The translations under genes and the position numbers were made by a program. Below, piece after piece: positions 1 through 6,582 of a stretch of DNA of 7,640 nt. The notes beneath the pieces are model-generated. The model was not told where the DNA came from, did not search any database, and was given only the letters and a program-made list of their open reading frames with translations. This stretch comes from Candidatus Rokuibacteriota bacterium. GTDB taxonomy: Bacteria > Methylomirabilota > Methylomirabilia > Rokubacteriales > CSP1-6. The DNA lies in NCBI GenBank assembly GCA_016177555.1, contig JACOVB010000448.1:1-7640 (forward strand), in the 5' to 3' direction. How positions within the stretch are numbered: position 1 is the first letter of the stretch; each line of letters begins with the position of its first letter.

Positions 1-363
1 CCGCGCCTGCTCCGCGAACCCGCCGTCCACGTCGATCCCGACGGCCGTGCGCGACAGACAGAGGTTCCAGTTGCCCTCGCGGCAGAGCGGGCAGGCGCCG
101 CAGGAGTAGTTCGGCTGGACGGCGACCTTCTGGCCGGGCACCACGTTGGCGACCCCCGGGCCGACCGAGACGACGGCGCCGATGAGCTCGTGCCCCATGA
201 TGAGCGGGTAGCGCACCCGCCGCTCACCGCTCCAGATCCGGTAGTCCGTCCCGCAGAGCCCCGCCGCGCTCACGCGCACGATCGCCTCGCCAGGTCCGGG
301 GACAGGGCCGGGGATGGACTCCACCCTGACATCCCTCGGCCCGTGAAGCACCGCCGCCTTCAC
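1..363 (-). CDS. Zinc-dependent alcohol dehydrogenase (MDR family), N-terminal part, truncated by window edge
   Basis: The first 121 codons of a medium-chain dehydrogenase/reductase; the gene continues beyond base 1. The family oxidises or reduces alcohols, polyols or amino-alcohols with NAD(P)H in the cytosol. The visible part is the GroES-like catalytic domain. The catalytic-zinc cysteine is C37 in GLCGTDYR, and GHE (H58-E59) follows the PLIM stretch. The structural-zinc lobe has C88, C91, C94 and C102 in the expected spacing (CGACPLC then NLC). The nucleotide-binding domain is not in the window, so substrate and cofactor cannot be assigned. The start is GTG at 361-363 because MKAAVLHGP is the typical opening of the family. 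This GTG overlaps the stop of the upstream exonuclease (GTGA), implying translational coupling, with a weak AGGGAAG ribosome site inside the exonuclease end. The family call is firm; the subfamily is open. Confidence 0.93.
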   Translation of the reverse strand, partial: MKAAVLHGPRDVRVESIPGPVPGPGEAIVRVSAAGLCGTDYRIWSGERRVRYPLIMGHELIGAVVSVGPGVANVVPGQKVAVQPNYSCGACPLCREGNWNLCLSRTAVGIDVDGGFAEQAR

Positions 364-950
364 CGCGGTTTGCTTCCCTGGCCCGCCACGTGGTGCAGCA
401 CCGCGCTGGCCAGCCAGGCGTCGGCGCGCGCGCGATGCGCCTGCTTCTGCTCGATGCCGCATTGCCAGCCGGCGTCCTCCAGCCGGTGCCAGCGGTAGCC
501 GCCGCGGCGGCCGCTCCAGTCGCCGCGGAAGCGCGCGTACAGCTCCATCAGGCAGCGGGCGTCGCTGCGCGGCCGCCACCCCGCCAGGCCATGGGCCCGA
601 TGCGACTGCTCGATCATCCGAAGGTCGAACGGAGCGTTGTAGATGGCGATGAGCCGGCCGCGGAGGGCCGCCTCCACCGCGGGCCAGACCTCGGGCCACG
701 TGGGCGCGTCCCGCACGGCGCCCTCGGTGATGCCGTGAACGGCGGCCGCGCCGGGGGAGATCCTGCAGGCCGATCTCACCAGTGAGTCCACCAGCACGCT
801 GCCATCGTGGTCCAGCACACAGATCTCGACGATCTGGTCGCCTGCGTCCAGACCCGTGGTCTCCGTGTCGAGGTAGACGGGGTGCTCGGCCAGGATGCGC
901 CCGGCCTCGAGCACCGCCTCGTGCCGTGCGTCGTTCCCCCCCGCGCTCAC
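360..950 (-). CDS. DnaQ-like DEDDh 3'-5' exonuclease
   Basis: A 196-aa stand-alone exonuclease of the DnaQ/RNase T superfamily, which removes nucleotides from 3' ends with two metal ions. All five acidic/histidine positions are visible: D28 and E30 in LDTETTGL (Exo I), D109 in YNAPFDLRM (Exo II), and H172 and D177 in HRARADAWL (Exo III, DEDDh type). HGIT at 72-75 is also typical. There is no polymerase, helicase or GIY-YIG domain, so it may act in repair, as a proofreading-like factor, or on RNA; substrate is unknown. Start is GTG at 948-950, with GAGG 8 nt upstream. The stop overlaps the GTG of the following alcohol dehydrogenase by 4 bp; the functional link between the two is unclear. It follows the acyl-CoA synthetase operon after a 138-bp gap holding a gene remnant and hairpin, so it may be a separate unit. 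Confidence 0.93.
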   Translation of the reverse strand: MSAGGNDARHEAVLEAGRILAEHPVYLDTETTGLDAGDQIVEICVLDHDGSVLVDSLVRSACRISPGAAAVHGITEGAVRDAPTWPEVWPAVEAALRGRLIAIYNAPFDLRMIEQSHRAHGLAGWRPRSDARCLMELYARFRGDWSGRRGGYRWHRLEDAGWQCGIEQKQAHRARADAWLASAVLHHVAGQGSKPR

Positions 951-978
951 CGCGGAGCCCTCACGCGCGGGCGCCGCG

Positions 979-995
979 GAGGCGCCGGGCGCCTC
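979..995 (-). terminator. 17-nt GC-rich stem-loop directly after an SDR remnant stop
   Basis: GAGGCGCC, one base, then GGCGCCTC: a perfect inverted repeat that folds as a 6-bp stem with a 5-nt loop, or longer if the loop is strained. Read on the minus strand it starts at the base after the TGA (998-996) of the SDR tail. There is no T-run, so it is not a canonical intrinsic terminator; it may slow transcription between the acyl-CoA synthetase operon and the exonuclease. The surrounding 965-1015 is rich in further GGCGCC copies that could form competing folds. Confidence 0.45.
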
Positions 996-1088
996 TCACG
1001 CGCCGGGGGCGCCGCGATCCAGGAACAGCCGCTGCCCCGTAACGCAGTCGGCGGCGGGGGAGGCGAGATGGACAACGGTGAGCCTCGC
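996..1088 (-). pseudogene. 3' remnant of a short-chain dehydrogenase/reductase (SDR) gene
   Basis: Between the long-chain acyl-CoA synthetase stop (1091-1089) and TGA at 998-996 the same frame reads ARLTVVHLASPAADCVTG followed by QRLFLDRGAPGA. This matches the C-terminal signature of classical SDR enzymes (xFLASxxAxxVTGQxxxVDGGxxx), with H where F is usual and DRG in place of DGG. No start, Rossmann glycine motif or YxxxK catalytic motif is present; the synthetase occupies the upstream sequence. I read it as the leftover 3' end of a deleted gene, with substitutions suggesting decay. It is too short for full certainty, but the spacing of LAS, TGQ and D-x-G is specific. Confidence 0.68.
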
Positions 1089-2882
1089 TCAGCGGTACAG
1101 CTCCTCCAGCGCGTCCCGGTACTCCTCCCGGATCACCTTCCGCTTCACCTTGAGCGTCGGGGTGAGGAAGCCGTTTTCCACGGTGAAGTCCCCTGGCAGG
1201 ATCGCGAACTTCTTGATCTTGGCATAGGACTGCAGCTCGGTGTTTCTCTGCTCCACGATGCGGGAGACCCGTTCCACCACCTTCGGATGCTTGACGAGCG
1301 CCGCGGGATCGAGGTTCAGGATCCCTTGCTCCTTGGCGAACTTGGTCAGCTCCTCCGGGTTCACGGTGATGAGTGCCACCGGATAGGGGCGCTTGTCGCC
1401 GTGGACCATCACCTGGCTGATAAACGGATCGCCCTTGAGCAGGTTCTCGATGTTCTGGGGGGCGATGTTCATCCCGCCCGCGGTGACGATCAGGTCCTTC
1501 TTGCGGTCGGTGATGAAGAGGAACCCTTCGGGATCGATCTTGCCGATGTCGCCGGTGGCGAACCAGCCGTCGGGCAGGAACACCTCCGCCGTCGCCTCCG
1601 GCTTCTTGAAGTAGCCCTTCGCGATGTTCGAGCCCCGCCCCAGGATCTCGCCGTCGGAGGCGATCTTGAGCTCCACGCCCGGGATCGCCTGGCCCACCGA
1701 ACCGAACTTGAACGCGTCGGTGCGGTTGGCGCTCAGGATCGGGCACGTCTCCGTGAGCCCGTACCCCTCGAGGATCAGGATGCCGGCGGCGTGGAAGAAT
1801 TCCGCGATCTCGCGGGAGAGCGGTGCGCCACCGGAGATCGCGAAGACGAGCCGGCCCCCGAGGGCCTCGTGCATCTTGGAGAAGACGAGCGTGTGGGCGA
1901 GACGGTACTTGACGGCGAGCGCGCCCGTCACGGGCAGCTTGGCCTGCGTGCGCCCCGAGGCCTCCTTGCCGACCCCCACGGCCCAGCGGAAGATCTTCTT
2001 CTTCAGCGGCGAGCCCGCCTCGGCCTTGGCGAGCACCCCCGCGTACACCTTCTCGAAGACCCGGGGCACGCTGACGAGGAAGTGCGGGCGGACCTCCGGC
2101 AGGTTCTCGCGCAGCTTGTCGATGCTCTCGGCGAAGGCCGTCGTCAGCCCACGGTGCACGCCCGTGAACGACTCGAGCCGGCCAAAGGAGTGCGCCAGCG
2201 GCAGGAAGAGCAGGTGGACCCAGCCCTCCTCGACGCGGAGAACCTGGGCCGCGGCCTCGAGCGCCGCCATGTGGTTGCAATGGGTCTGGACGACCCCCTT
2301 CGGCGGTCCCGTCGTCCCCGACGTGTAGACGATGGTCGCCACATCCTCGGGTTTCGTCTCGGTGACCCGGGTGGCCAGCTCTCCCTTGAGGCGATCCGCG
2401 CTCTCGCGGCCCAGGCGCCGGAACGCCTCCCACGTGTGGATGAACGGGGAGGGCTCCTTCCCCTCGTATCCCTGCATGACGACCACCTGCTCCAGCCGCT
2501 CCATCGTGCCGCGCACCTCGAGCACCTTGGCGAGCTGGATCGGGTCCTCGACGATGAGCGTCCTCACCTCGGCGTCGTTGACGATGTACTGGATGAGATC
2601 GGCCGGGTAGGTCGGGTAGATGGGGATCGTCACGCAGCCGGCTGAGAAGATGGCGAAGTCGGCCTGCACCCACTCGGCGCGGCTCGCCGAGAGGACCCCG
2701 ACGGCCGCCCCGCGCTTCCGGCCGAGCGCGATGAGCGCGGTGGCAAGCTCGCGGGCAGCCTCCCCCACCTCGCGCCACGTCAGTGTCTCCCACTTCCCGC
2801 CCCGCTTGCGCTGCTGGGCTGGCCTGTCCGCGCTGCGCTCCACACGGTCCCAGAACATCGTCGCGAGCGTCTTCTCGGCCAT
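1089..2882 (-). CDS. Long-chain acyl-CoA synthetase, AMP-forming (FadD15-like)
   Basis: A complete 597-aa member of the ANL adenylating superfamily, activating a fatty acid with ATP to acyl-AMP and then acyl-CoA. Motifs in order: P-loop YTSGTTGPPKG (186-196), PLAHSFGR (228-235), A5 YGLTET (374-379), A7 TGD (443-445), A8 DRKKDLIVTAGGMNI (459-473) and the C-terminal catalytic lysine K578 in TPTLKVKRK. About 600 residues, with a long segment between the A8 motif and the catalytic lysine, fits the long-chain (FadD15/eukaryote-like) group rather than the 500-aa group next door. Start ATG at 2880-2882 has GGGAGGA 6-7 nt upstream. It lies 13 bp after a second synthetase and is the last intact gene of the probable four-gene operon. 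Product could feed beta-oxidation, lipid synthesis or, through the nearby hydratase, PHA precursors. Chain length and substrate cannot be read from sequence. Confidence 0.95.
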   Translation of the reverse strand: MAEKTLATMFWDRVERSADRPAQQRKRGGKWETLTWREVGEAARELATALIALGRKRGAAVGVLSASRAEWVQADFAIFSAGCVTIPIYPTYPADLIQYIVNDAEVRTLIVEDPIQLAKVLEVRGTMERLEQVVVMQGYEGKEPSPFIHTWEAFRRLGRESADRLKGELATRVTETKPEDVATIVYTSGTTGPPKGVVQTHCNHMAALEAAAQVLRVEEGWVHLLFLPLAHSFGRLESFTGVHRGLTTAFAESIDKLRENLPEVRPHFLVSVPRVFEKVYAGVLAKAEAGSPLKKKIFRWAVGVGKEASGRTQAKLPVTGALAVKYRLAHTLVFSKMHEALGGRLVFAISGGAPLSREIAEFFHAAGILILEGYGLTETCPILSANRTDAFKFGSVGQAIPGVELKIASDGEILGRGSNIAKGYFKKPEATAEVFLPDGWFATGDIGKIDPEGFLFITDRKKDLIVTAGGMNIAPQNIENLLKGDPFISQVMVHGDKRPYPVALITVNPEELTKFAKEQGILNLDPAALVKHPKVVERVSRIVEQRNTELQSYAKIKKFAILPGDFTVENGFLTPTLKVKRKVIREEYRDALEELYR

Positions 2883-2895
2883 GGCGCGTCCTCCC

Positions 2896-4401
2896 TCAGA
2901 TCTGTCTGCGGAGCTCCTTGCGAAGGATCTTCCCCACCGGGCTCTTGGGCAGCGAGTCCACGAACCGCACCTGCTTGGGACACTTGTACCGCGCCAGCCG
3001 CGTCTGGCAGAAGGCCATGACCTCCTCGGCCGTGGCGCGCGCGCCCACCTTCAGCACCACGAACGCCAGCACGTCCTCGCCCATGAGCGGATCGCGCATG
3101 CCGACAACGGCGGCCTCGGCGGTCCGTGAAAAGGCGTACAGGACCTCCTCCACCTCGCGCGGGTAGATGTTGAAGCCGCCGCGGATGATGAGGTCCTTCT
3201 TCCGCTCGACGATGTAGAGGAACCCGTCCTCGTCGAGACGCCCCATGTCCCCCGTGTGGAGCCACCCGCCGCGGATCGTCCGGGCCGTCTCCTCGGGATT
3301 CCGGTAGTAGCCGAGCATCACGTTGCGTCCCATGACGCAGACCTCGCCCGGCTCCCCTGCGGGCAGCATCCGGTCGTCGTCGTCCTGGATGGACACGCGC
3401 ACGCCCGGGATGGGCTGCCCCACCGAGCCCAGCTTGCGCACCCCGGACAGGCGGTGGGCCGACACGACAGGCGAGGCCTCCGTGAGGCCGTAGCCCTCCA
3501 TGAGCTTGCCGCCGAACTTCCGCTCGAAGGGCTCGACGATCCCCACCGGCAAGGGCGCGGCCCCCGAACCCCAGACCCGGATGGAGGACGTGTCGTATTG
3601 CTCGGCCCCTGGGTAGTTCAGGAGGTACACGAACATCGTCGGGACGCCCGACATGGAGGCGGCCTTGAACTCCTGGATGGTCCGGAGCACCTCCTCGGGG
3701 TTGAACCAGCGCAGGAGCACGCCGCGCGTCCCCAGGAGGTGGCCCGCGTTCATGACCGTGAGCCCGTACGAGTGGGACAGCGGGAGCACCGCCACGGCCC
3801 AGTCCTCGCGTGCCAGCTCGTGAAGGGCGGCGGCGGACCGCGCGTTGGAGGCAAGGTTGTCGTGGGACAGCGCCACGCCCTTGGGTGTGCCGGTGGTGCC
3901 GGAGGTGTAGAGGATCACGGCGACGTCGTCGTCGCGCCGGTCCACGGTGGCGAAGGACTCCGATTCACGGGCGATCTCGTCAGCGAAGGAGCGGGTCTTG
4001 CCGCCAGCGCCGCCATCCACCACGAGCACGTGCCGCAGGGTCGCCAGCGTCCCGATATGGGGCTCGACCTTCCACAGCATGTCCGTCGAGGTGATGACGA
4101 CCGTGGCCCCGGAGTGGGCCAGGATGTGCGCGACTTCCTCCGCCCCCAGCAGGAAGATCACCGGCACGATGACCCCGCCGATCCTCAGGATGCCGCCGTA
4201 GCTCTGTATCACCTCGGGGCAGTTCGGCAGCATCACCACCACACGGTCGCCCGACTCGACGCCCAGCCGGCGCAGCGCATTGGCGACCCGGCACGACGCG
4301 CGGATCTGCTCCACGTTGGTGATCCGGCGCCCCTCGAAGGCCAGCGCCACGTACTCGCCGTACTTCTCGAGACTCTCTTCGCCGAGGCGGGCGAGGTTCA
4401 T
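2896..4401 (-). CDS. Acyl-CoA synthetase, AMP-forming (medium/long-chain fatty acid-CoA ligase family)
   Basis: A complete 501-aa ANL superfamily ligase, of a different subfamily from its downstream neighbour. Motifs: P-loop YTSGTTGTPKG (165-175), LPLSHSYG (206-213), A5 YGLTEASP (304-311), A7 HTGD (382-385), A8 ERKKDLIIRGGFNIYP (399-414), and K491 in PKSPVGKILRKEL as the catalytic lysine. The overall layout resembles FadD/long-chain-fatty-acid-CoA ligases of about 500 aa, but 4-coumarate-CoA-ligase-like or other carboxylate specificity is possible. I chose ATG at 4399-4401, because MNLARLGEESLEKYGEYVAL is the usual opening and the same frame upstream, although open to about 5040, runs antisense-like through two other genes. 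There is no good Shine-Dalgarno; an in-frame TTG two codons earlier is an alternative. The start is 11 bp after the upstream stop, so coupled translation is likely. Confidence 0.94.
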   Translation of the reverse strand: MNLARLGEESLEKYGEYVALAFEGRRITNVEQIRASCRVANALRRLGVESGDRVVVMLPNCPEVIQSYGGILRIGGVIVPVIFLLGAEEVAHILAHSGATVVITSTDMLWKVEPHIGTLATLRHVLVVDGGAGGKTRSFADEIARESESFATVDRRDDDVAVILYTSGTTGTPKGVALSHDNLASNARSAAALHELAREDWAVAVLPLSHSYGLTVMNAGHLLGTRGVLLRWFNPEEVLRTIQEFKAASMSGVPTMFVYLLNYPGAEQYDTSSIRVWGSGAAPLPVGIVEPFERKFGGKLMEGYGLTEASPVVSAHRLSGVRKLGSVGQPIPGVRVSIQDDDDRMLPAGEPGEVCVMGRNVMLGYYRNPEETARTIRGGWLHTGDMGRLDEDGFLYIVERKKDLIIRGGFNIYPREVEEVLYAFSRTAEAAVVGMRDPLMGEDVLAFVVLKVGARATAEEVMAFCQTRLARYKCPKQVRFVDSLPKSPVGKILRKELRRQI

Positions 4402-4412
4402 GGGCAAGCAGG

Positions 4413-4730
4413 CTAGCGGAGATTCACGCGGAACGCCTCGATCTGATTGCCGGCCAGCTTGAAGAGGCCCTCCACCTCCACGCGGTCGCCCGTCCGGGCC
4501 CGGAGCCCGCCCGAGGCGAGGACGCGGACCGCCACGCCCCCGTCGATGAGCGTGAAACTCTGGGAGGCGCCGCTCCCCTCGACCAGCCCGACCGTGCCCG
4601 TCACCGTCACGGTGCGGTGGTCGTACCGCACCGGATTCGTCGCGAGCGTCGAGAGCGACACCGCTTGCGCGGCGGCCGGGCTGGGGGCGGCGAGAAGCAC
4701 GAGCAGCCACAGGGCTCGGAACCAGGTCAT
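4413..4730 (-). CDS. Small exported OB-fold-like protein
   Basis: A 105-aa protein with a clear Sec signal peptide: W3-R5 then a hydrophobic run LWLLVLLAAPSPAAA, with probable cleavage after AAAQA near residue 22. The mature ~83 residues alternate beta-type segments (HRTVTVTGTVGLVEG, SQSFTLIDGGVAVRVL, GDRVEVEGLFKL) ending in IEAFRVNLR, the pattern of a small OB-fold barrel of the tRNA-anti/BOF kind. It probably binds a ligand or partner in the periplasm; nucleic-acid binding is not implied. Function is unknown. Start ATG at 4728-4730 overlaps the metalloprotease stop (ATGA) and has a strong AAGGAGG at 4738-4744. Its overlap with the M48 lipoprotein gene suggests an envelope pair. The OB assignment is inference from pattern, not from a search. 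Confidence 0.82.
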   Translation of the reverse strand: MTWFRALWLLVLLAAPSPAAAQAVSLSTLATNPVRYDHRTVTVTGTVGLVEGSGASQSFTLIDGGVAVRVLASGGLRARTGDRVEVEGLFKLAGNQIEAFRVNLR

Positions 4731-5494
4731 GAGCAGGCCTCCTTGGCGCTCTCGAGTCGGGCGCCGGGACTCGGGTGGGTGCTGAGCCAGTCGCTCCAGA
4801 GCGAGATCTTGCGCTCGCGCTCGAGCCGGGCCAGGAGGGCCACAACCGCGCGGCAGCGCCCGGGCGGCCCCGGCAGCCGGCCGAGCAGGTGTATGGCAAA
4901 GCGATCGGCCGCCAGCTCCTCCTCACGATCGTAGCTGCGGTGCTTTCCTTCCTCCGCCGTTTCGGCCGCGACCTGCGTCCCCATGATCCCGATGGCAATG
5001 AGCGGGCCGATGATCGGGATGGCGGTGGCTGCGGCAGCACCGGTCGTCCCCGCCCCGTCGATCTTCTGCTTTGCCTCGCGCTCCGCCACCCGGCGCGACT
5101 TGCGCGCGGCGAAGTGCCCCAGCTCCACGTGACCGATCTCGTGAGCCAGGGCCGCCTGCAATTCCTCGGGAGGCAGGGTCGCGAGCGCGCCCTCGGTCAC
5201 CAGCAGGCTGAACCTGCACGTCGGATGCGGCGCCACGCCGAGATTGATCGCGCTCACCGGGAGAACGCCCAGCCCCACGGCGCAGCCATCCTGGGGCGAG
5301 CGCCAGATCCCCGAGACCCGGAGGAGCGGCCCGAGCACCTGCGCCACGACCATCTTGTCGTGGTCGCTGGGTGGCCTCGGCCTGGCCCGTGGCTGCGCCG
5401 TGGCGCAGCCCGCGACAATGGTGACGCACAGCAGAATCAGTAGGTTACGAAGAATATAACGCGTCGCACTAAACCTCTTGACTGTCTGTGACAC
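4727..5494 (-). CDS. M48-family zinc metallopeptidase, predicted lipoprotein
   Basis: 255 aa. The N-terminus is basic (KRFSATRYILRN), then hydrophobic, then lipobox VAGC with C30 as the lipidated cysteine, so the protein is likely anchored in the envelope. The zinc motif is HEIGH (H118, E119, H122), with a further H127 in GHVELGHFAA. The third ligand is probably E193 in EELAAD, matching ExxAD of M48 enzymes. STHPSPGARL (238-247) is the conserved C-terminal M48 motif. Between HEIGH and E193 is a Gly/Ala/Ile-rich hydrophobic stretch (about 147-178), a usual insertion in LoiP/YcaL/BepA-like relatives. Expected role is quality control of outer-membrane or periplasmic proteins. Start is GTG at 5492-5494; an overlapping ATG at 5494-5496 is out of frame. 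No Shine-Dalgarno is visible. First gene of the operon leading to the OB-fold protein and two acyl-CoA synthetases. Confidence 0.92.
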   Translation of the reverse strand: MSQTVKRFSATRYILRNLLILLCVTIVAGCATAQPRARPRPPSDHDKMVVAQVLGPLLRVSGIWRSPQDGCAVGLGVLPVSAINLGVAPHPTCRFSLLVTEGALATLPPEELQAALAHEIGHVELGHFAARKSRRVAEREAKQKIDGAGTTGAAAATAIPIIGPLIAIGIMGTQVAAETAEEGKHRSYDREEELAADRFAIHLLGRLPGPPGRCRAVVALLARLERERKISLWSDWLSTHPSPGARLESAKEACS

Positions 5495-5507
5495 ATCGCG
5501 TTAATAT
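5478..5507 (+). promoter_or_regulatory. Sigma70-type promoter for the phasin gene
   Basis: TTGACT at 5478-5483 (5 of 6 to consensus) and TAATAT at 5502-5507 (4 of 6, with the key A2 and T6 present), separated by 18 bp. The expected transcription start is near 5514, giving a leader of about 50 nt before the ATG at 5565. The -35 box lies inside the first codons of the divergent metalloprotease gene. It stands out as AT-rich in a high-GC background, which fits strong phasin expression. The leader contains scattered TGC/GCA words, but no operator symmetric enough to name as a PhaR site. Confidence 0.7.
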
Positions 5508-5564
5508 GCACTCGTGGCCCAAACCCCCGATTCAGCATCACACTTGCGCTAAGGAGGAACGAAC

Positions 5565-6014
5565 ATGATGAACCCGATGCAGCCCAGCGAATTCTTCTCC
5601 CGGATGACCAGCAACGCGGTGGAGGCGTTCTCGCTCTGCGCCGAAGCCAATCAGAAGATCCTCCGTGAGCTGGTCGACCTCTCCGCCAGCGCGGCGAAGG
5701 AGGGCGTCCGCCTCTACGCCGAGCTTCAGTCCTCCGCCGTCGCGACGGTGAAGGACGGCCAGTCGCTCTTCCTGCGCCGTCAGGCGGAGATGCAGGAGGC
5801 GCCCAAGGACCCCCTGGGCTTCTATCAGCAGAGCGTCCTGGAATCCGTCGAGGGCGCCCAGAAGGCCTTCAACCTCCTGGAGAGCAATGCCCAGGCCATC
5901 ACCCGCTCCGCCGAGCGATTCCAGGTGACCGCCGAGCAGGCAGGCAAGGAGATCCAGGCCACCTTCGCCCAGCTGGCGGGCAAGGTGAAGTCCACCTACT
6001 CCCCGTTCGTCTGA
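5565..6014 (+). CDS. Phasin family protein (PHA granule-associated)
   Basis: A 149-aa, almost entirely helical and amphipathic protein with no signal peptide or transmembrane segment. The segment SNAVEAFSLCAEANQKILRE, followed by ELVDLSASAAKEGVRLYAELQ, resembles the Phasin/PhaP family, in which the protein coats PHA granules in the cytoplasm and controls their number and size. Later FYQQSVLESVEGAQKAFNLL and AERFQVTAEQAGKEIQATFA continue the helix pattern. Start ATG at 5565-5567 has a perfect AAGGAGG at 5551-5557 with 7-nt spacing; a second ATG follows at once (5568), so the start could be one codon later. It has its own promoter, and convergent phaR, the usual phasin repressor, lies across a stem-loop, which strongly supports the assignment. 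I cannot tell which phasin paralogue it is. Confidence 0.88.
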   Translation: MMNPMQPSEFFSRMTSNAVEAFSLCAEANQKILRELVDLSASAAKEGVRLYAELQSSAVATVKDGQSLFLRRQAEMQEAPKDPLGFYQQSVLESVEGAQKAFNLLESNAQAITRSAERFQVTAEQAGKEIQATFAQLAGKVKSTYSPFV

Positions 6015-6027
6015 GACACCGTCCGGC

Positions 6028-6061
6028 GAGGGCGGAGGGCTGGGTCCGGCCCTCCGCCCTC
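6028..6061. terminator. Stem-loop terminator between convergent phasin and phaR genes
   Basis: A 13-bp perfect stem, GAGGGCGGAGGGC (6028-6040) pairing with GCCCTCCGCCCTC (6049-6061), with an 8-nt loop. It starts 13 nt after the phasin stop and ends 14 nt before the phaR stop, so it can serve both convergent transcripts. No long T-run follows on either strand (only CCCCCTT on the plus side), so efficiency may depend on stem strength or other factors. Confidence 0.75.
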
Positions 6062-6075
6062 CGCCCCCTTCGTCG

Positions 6076-6576
6076 CTACTTCCCTCGCCGCTTCTCCAGG
6101 CGCTCTTCCAGAGCCCTGAGCTGCTCCCGCAGCGCCGCCACCTCGCTCTTCAGCGCATCGGCCTCGGCCGCGGGCTGGGCCGGTCTCTTCTCGGTGGAGG
6201 TCGCTGACGGCTGGGACGGCAGCCACCCCGCCCGGGCCGCCCACGCGCGGAACACCTGGTCGGCTTCCCGCTGGCTTGTCATGATGGACTCGAGGCTTCC
6301 CTTCAGCGATGTCTGCACGAAGTCCTGCCAGGCCTCGCCGTGCTTGATGAGCTGGTGCAGGAACGCCGTGGGCAGCGCCGCGCGGTGGCTCCGCTCGTTC
6401 TCCAGGATGATCTGGGCGAGCGTGATGGAGGTGAGGTCTTCGCCGGTGGAGACGTCCACCACGGAGATCTCCTTCCCCGCGCGGATCATTTCCTCCAGCT
6501 CCTCGAGCGTGACGTACCGGCTCTCCTGGGTGTCGTAAAGCTTTCGGTTGGAGTACCGCTTGATCACGTACGCCAT
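6076..6576 (-). CDS. phaR: PhaR, polyhydroxyalkanoate synthesis repressor
   Basis: 166 aa. The N-terminal PHB/PHA accumulation regulator DNA-binding domain (about residues 3-63) is unmistakable: VIKRYSNRKLYDTQESRYVT, then LEELEEMIRAGKEISVVD and ITLAQIILENE. The middle (about 64-115) fits the PHB_acc region. A Pro/Ala linker (116-136) leads to a heptad-leucine coiled coil (LKSEVAALREQLRALEERLE, 141-160), likely for oligomerisation. Known PhaR proteins bind PHA directly and also bind phasin and phaR promoters; accumulation of PHA pulls the repressor off DNA so that phasin is made. The phasin gene is convergent and 61 bp away. Start ATG at 6574-6576 is fixed by the conserved MAYVIKRYSNRKLYD opening. 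There is no Shine-Dalgarno; a promoter places the transcript start at or next to the ATG. Confidence in the family is very high. Confidence 0.97.
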   Translation of the reverse strand: MAYVIKRYSNRKLYDTQESRYVTLEELEEMIRAGKEISVVDVSTGEDLTSITLAQIILENERSHRAALPTAFLHQLIKHGEAWQDFVQTSLKGSLESIMTSQREADQVFRAWAARAGWLPSQPSATSTEKRPAQPAAEADALKSEVAALREQLRALEERLEKRRGK

Positions 6577-6582
6577 GGGCGG

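Noticed and set aside
807..2645. A 612-codon plus-strand open frame opposite the long-chain acyl-CoA synthetase
   Set aside because: It is the antisense shadow of a GC-rich gene whose minus-strand product has every ANL motif; the plus-strand translation is low-complexity Arg/Gly/Leu/Asp-rich with no recognisable domain.
961..2793. A 610-codon minus-strand frame overlapping the same synthetase
   Set aside because: Out-of-frame shadow, rich in Arg/Gly/Ala/Pro and with no motif; the 1089-2882 frame explains the region.
3256..4416. A 386-codon plus-strand frame opposite the 501-aa synthetase
   Set aside because: Antisense shadow with His/Arg/Gly/Val-rich translation and no domain or ribosome site.
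4402..5040. Upstream in-frame extension of the 501-aa acyl-CoA synthetase by 213 codons
   Set aside because: It would run through the OB-fold and M48 genes in another frame, is Arg/Pro/Ser-rich, and the family normally starts at the ATG at 4399-4401.
5495..5523. A TATTAA -10 box placing a leaderless start at the M48 GTG
   Set aside because: The position fits, but no -35 element lies 16-19 bp upstream (that region is a G-run on the minus strand), and the box is largely the reverse of the phasin -10.
5506..5550. Scattered TGC/GCA words in the phasin leader as a PhaR operator
   Set aside because: Known PhaR sites are TGC/GCA-rich, but the ATGC and GCAT here are about 25 bp apart and no compact symmetric site is present; not enough to annotate.
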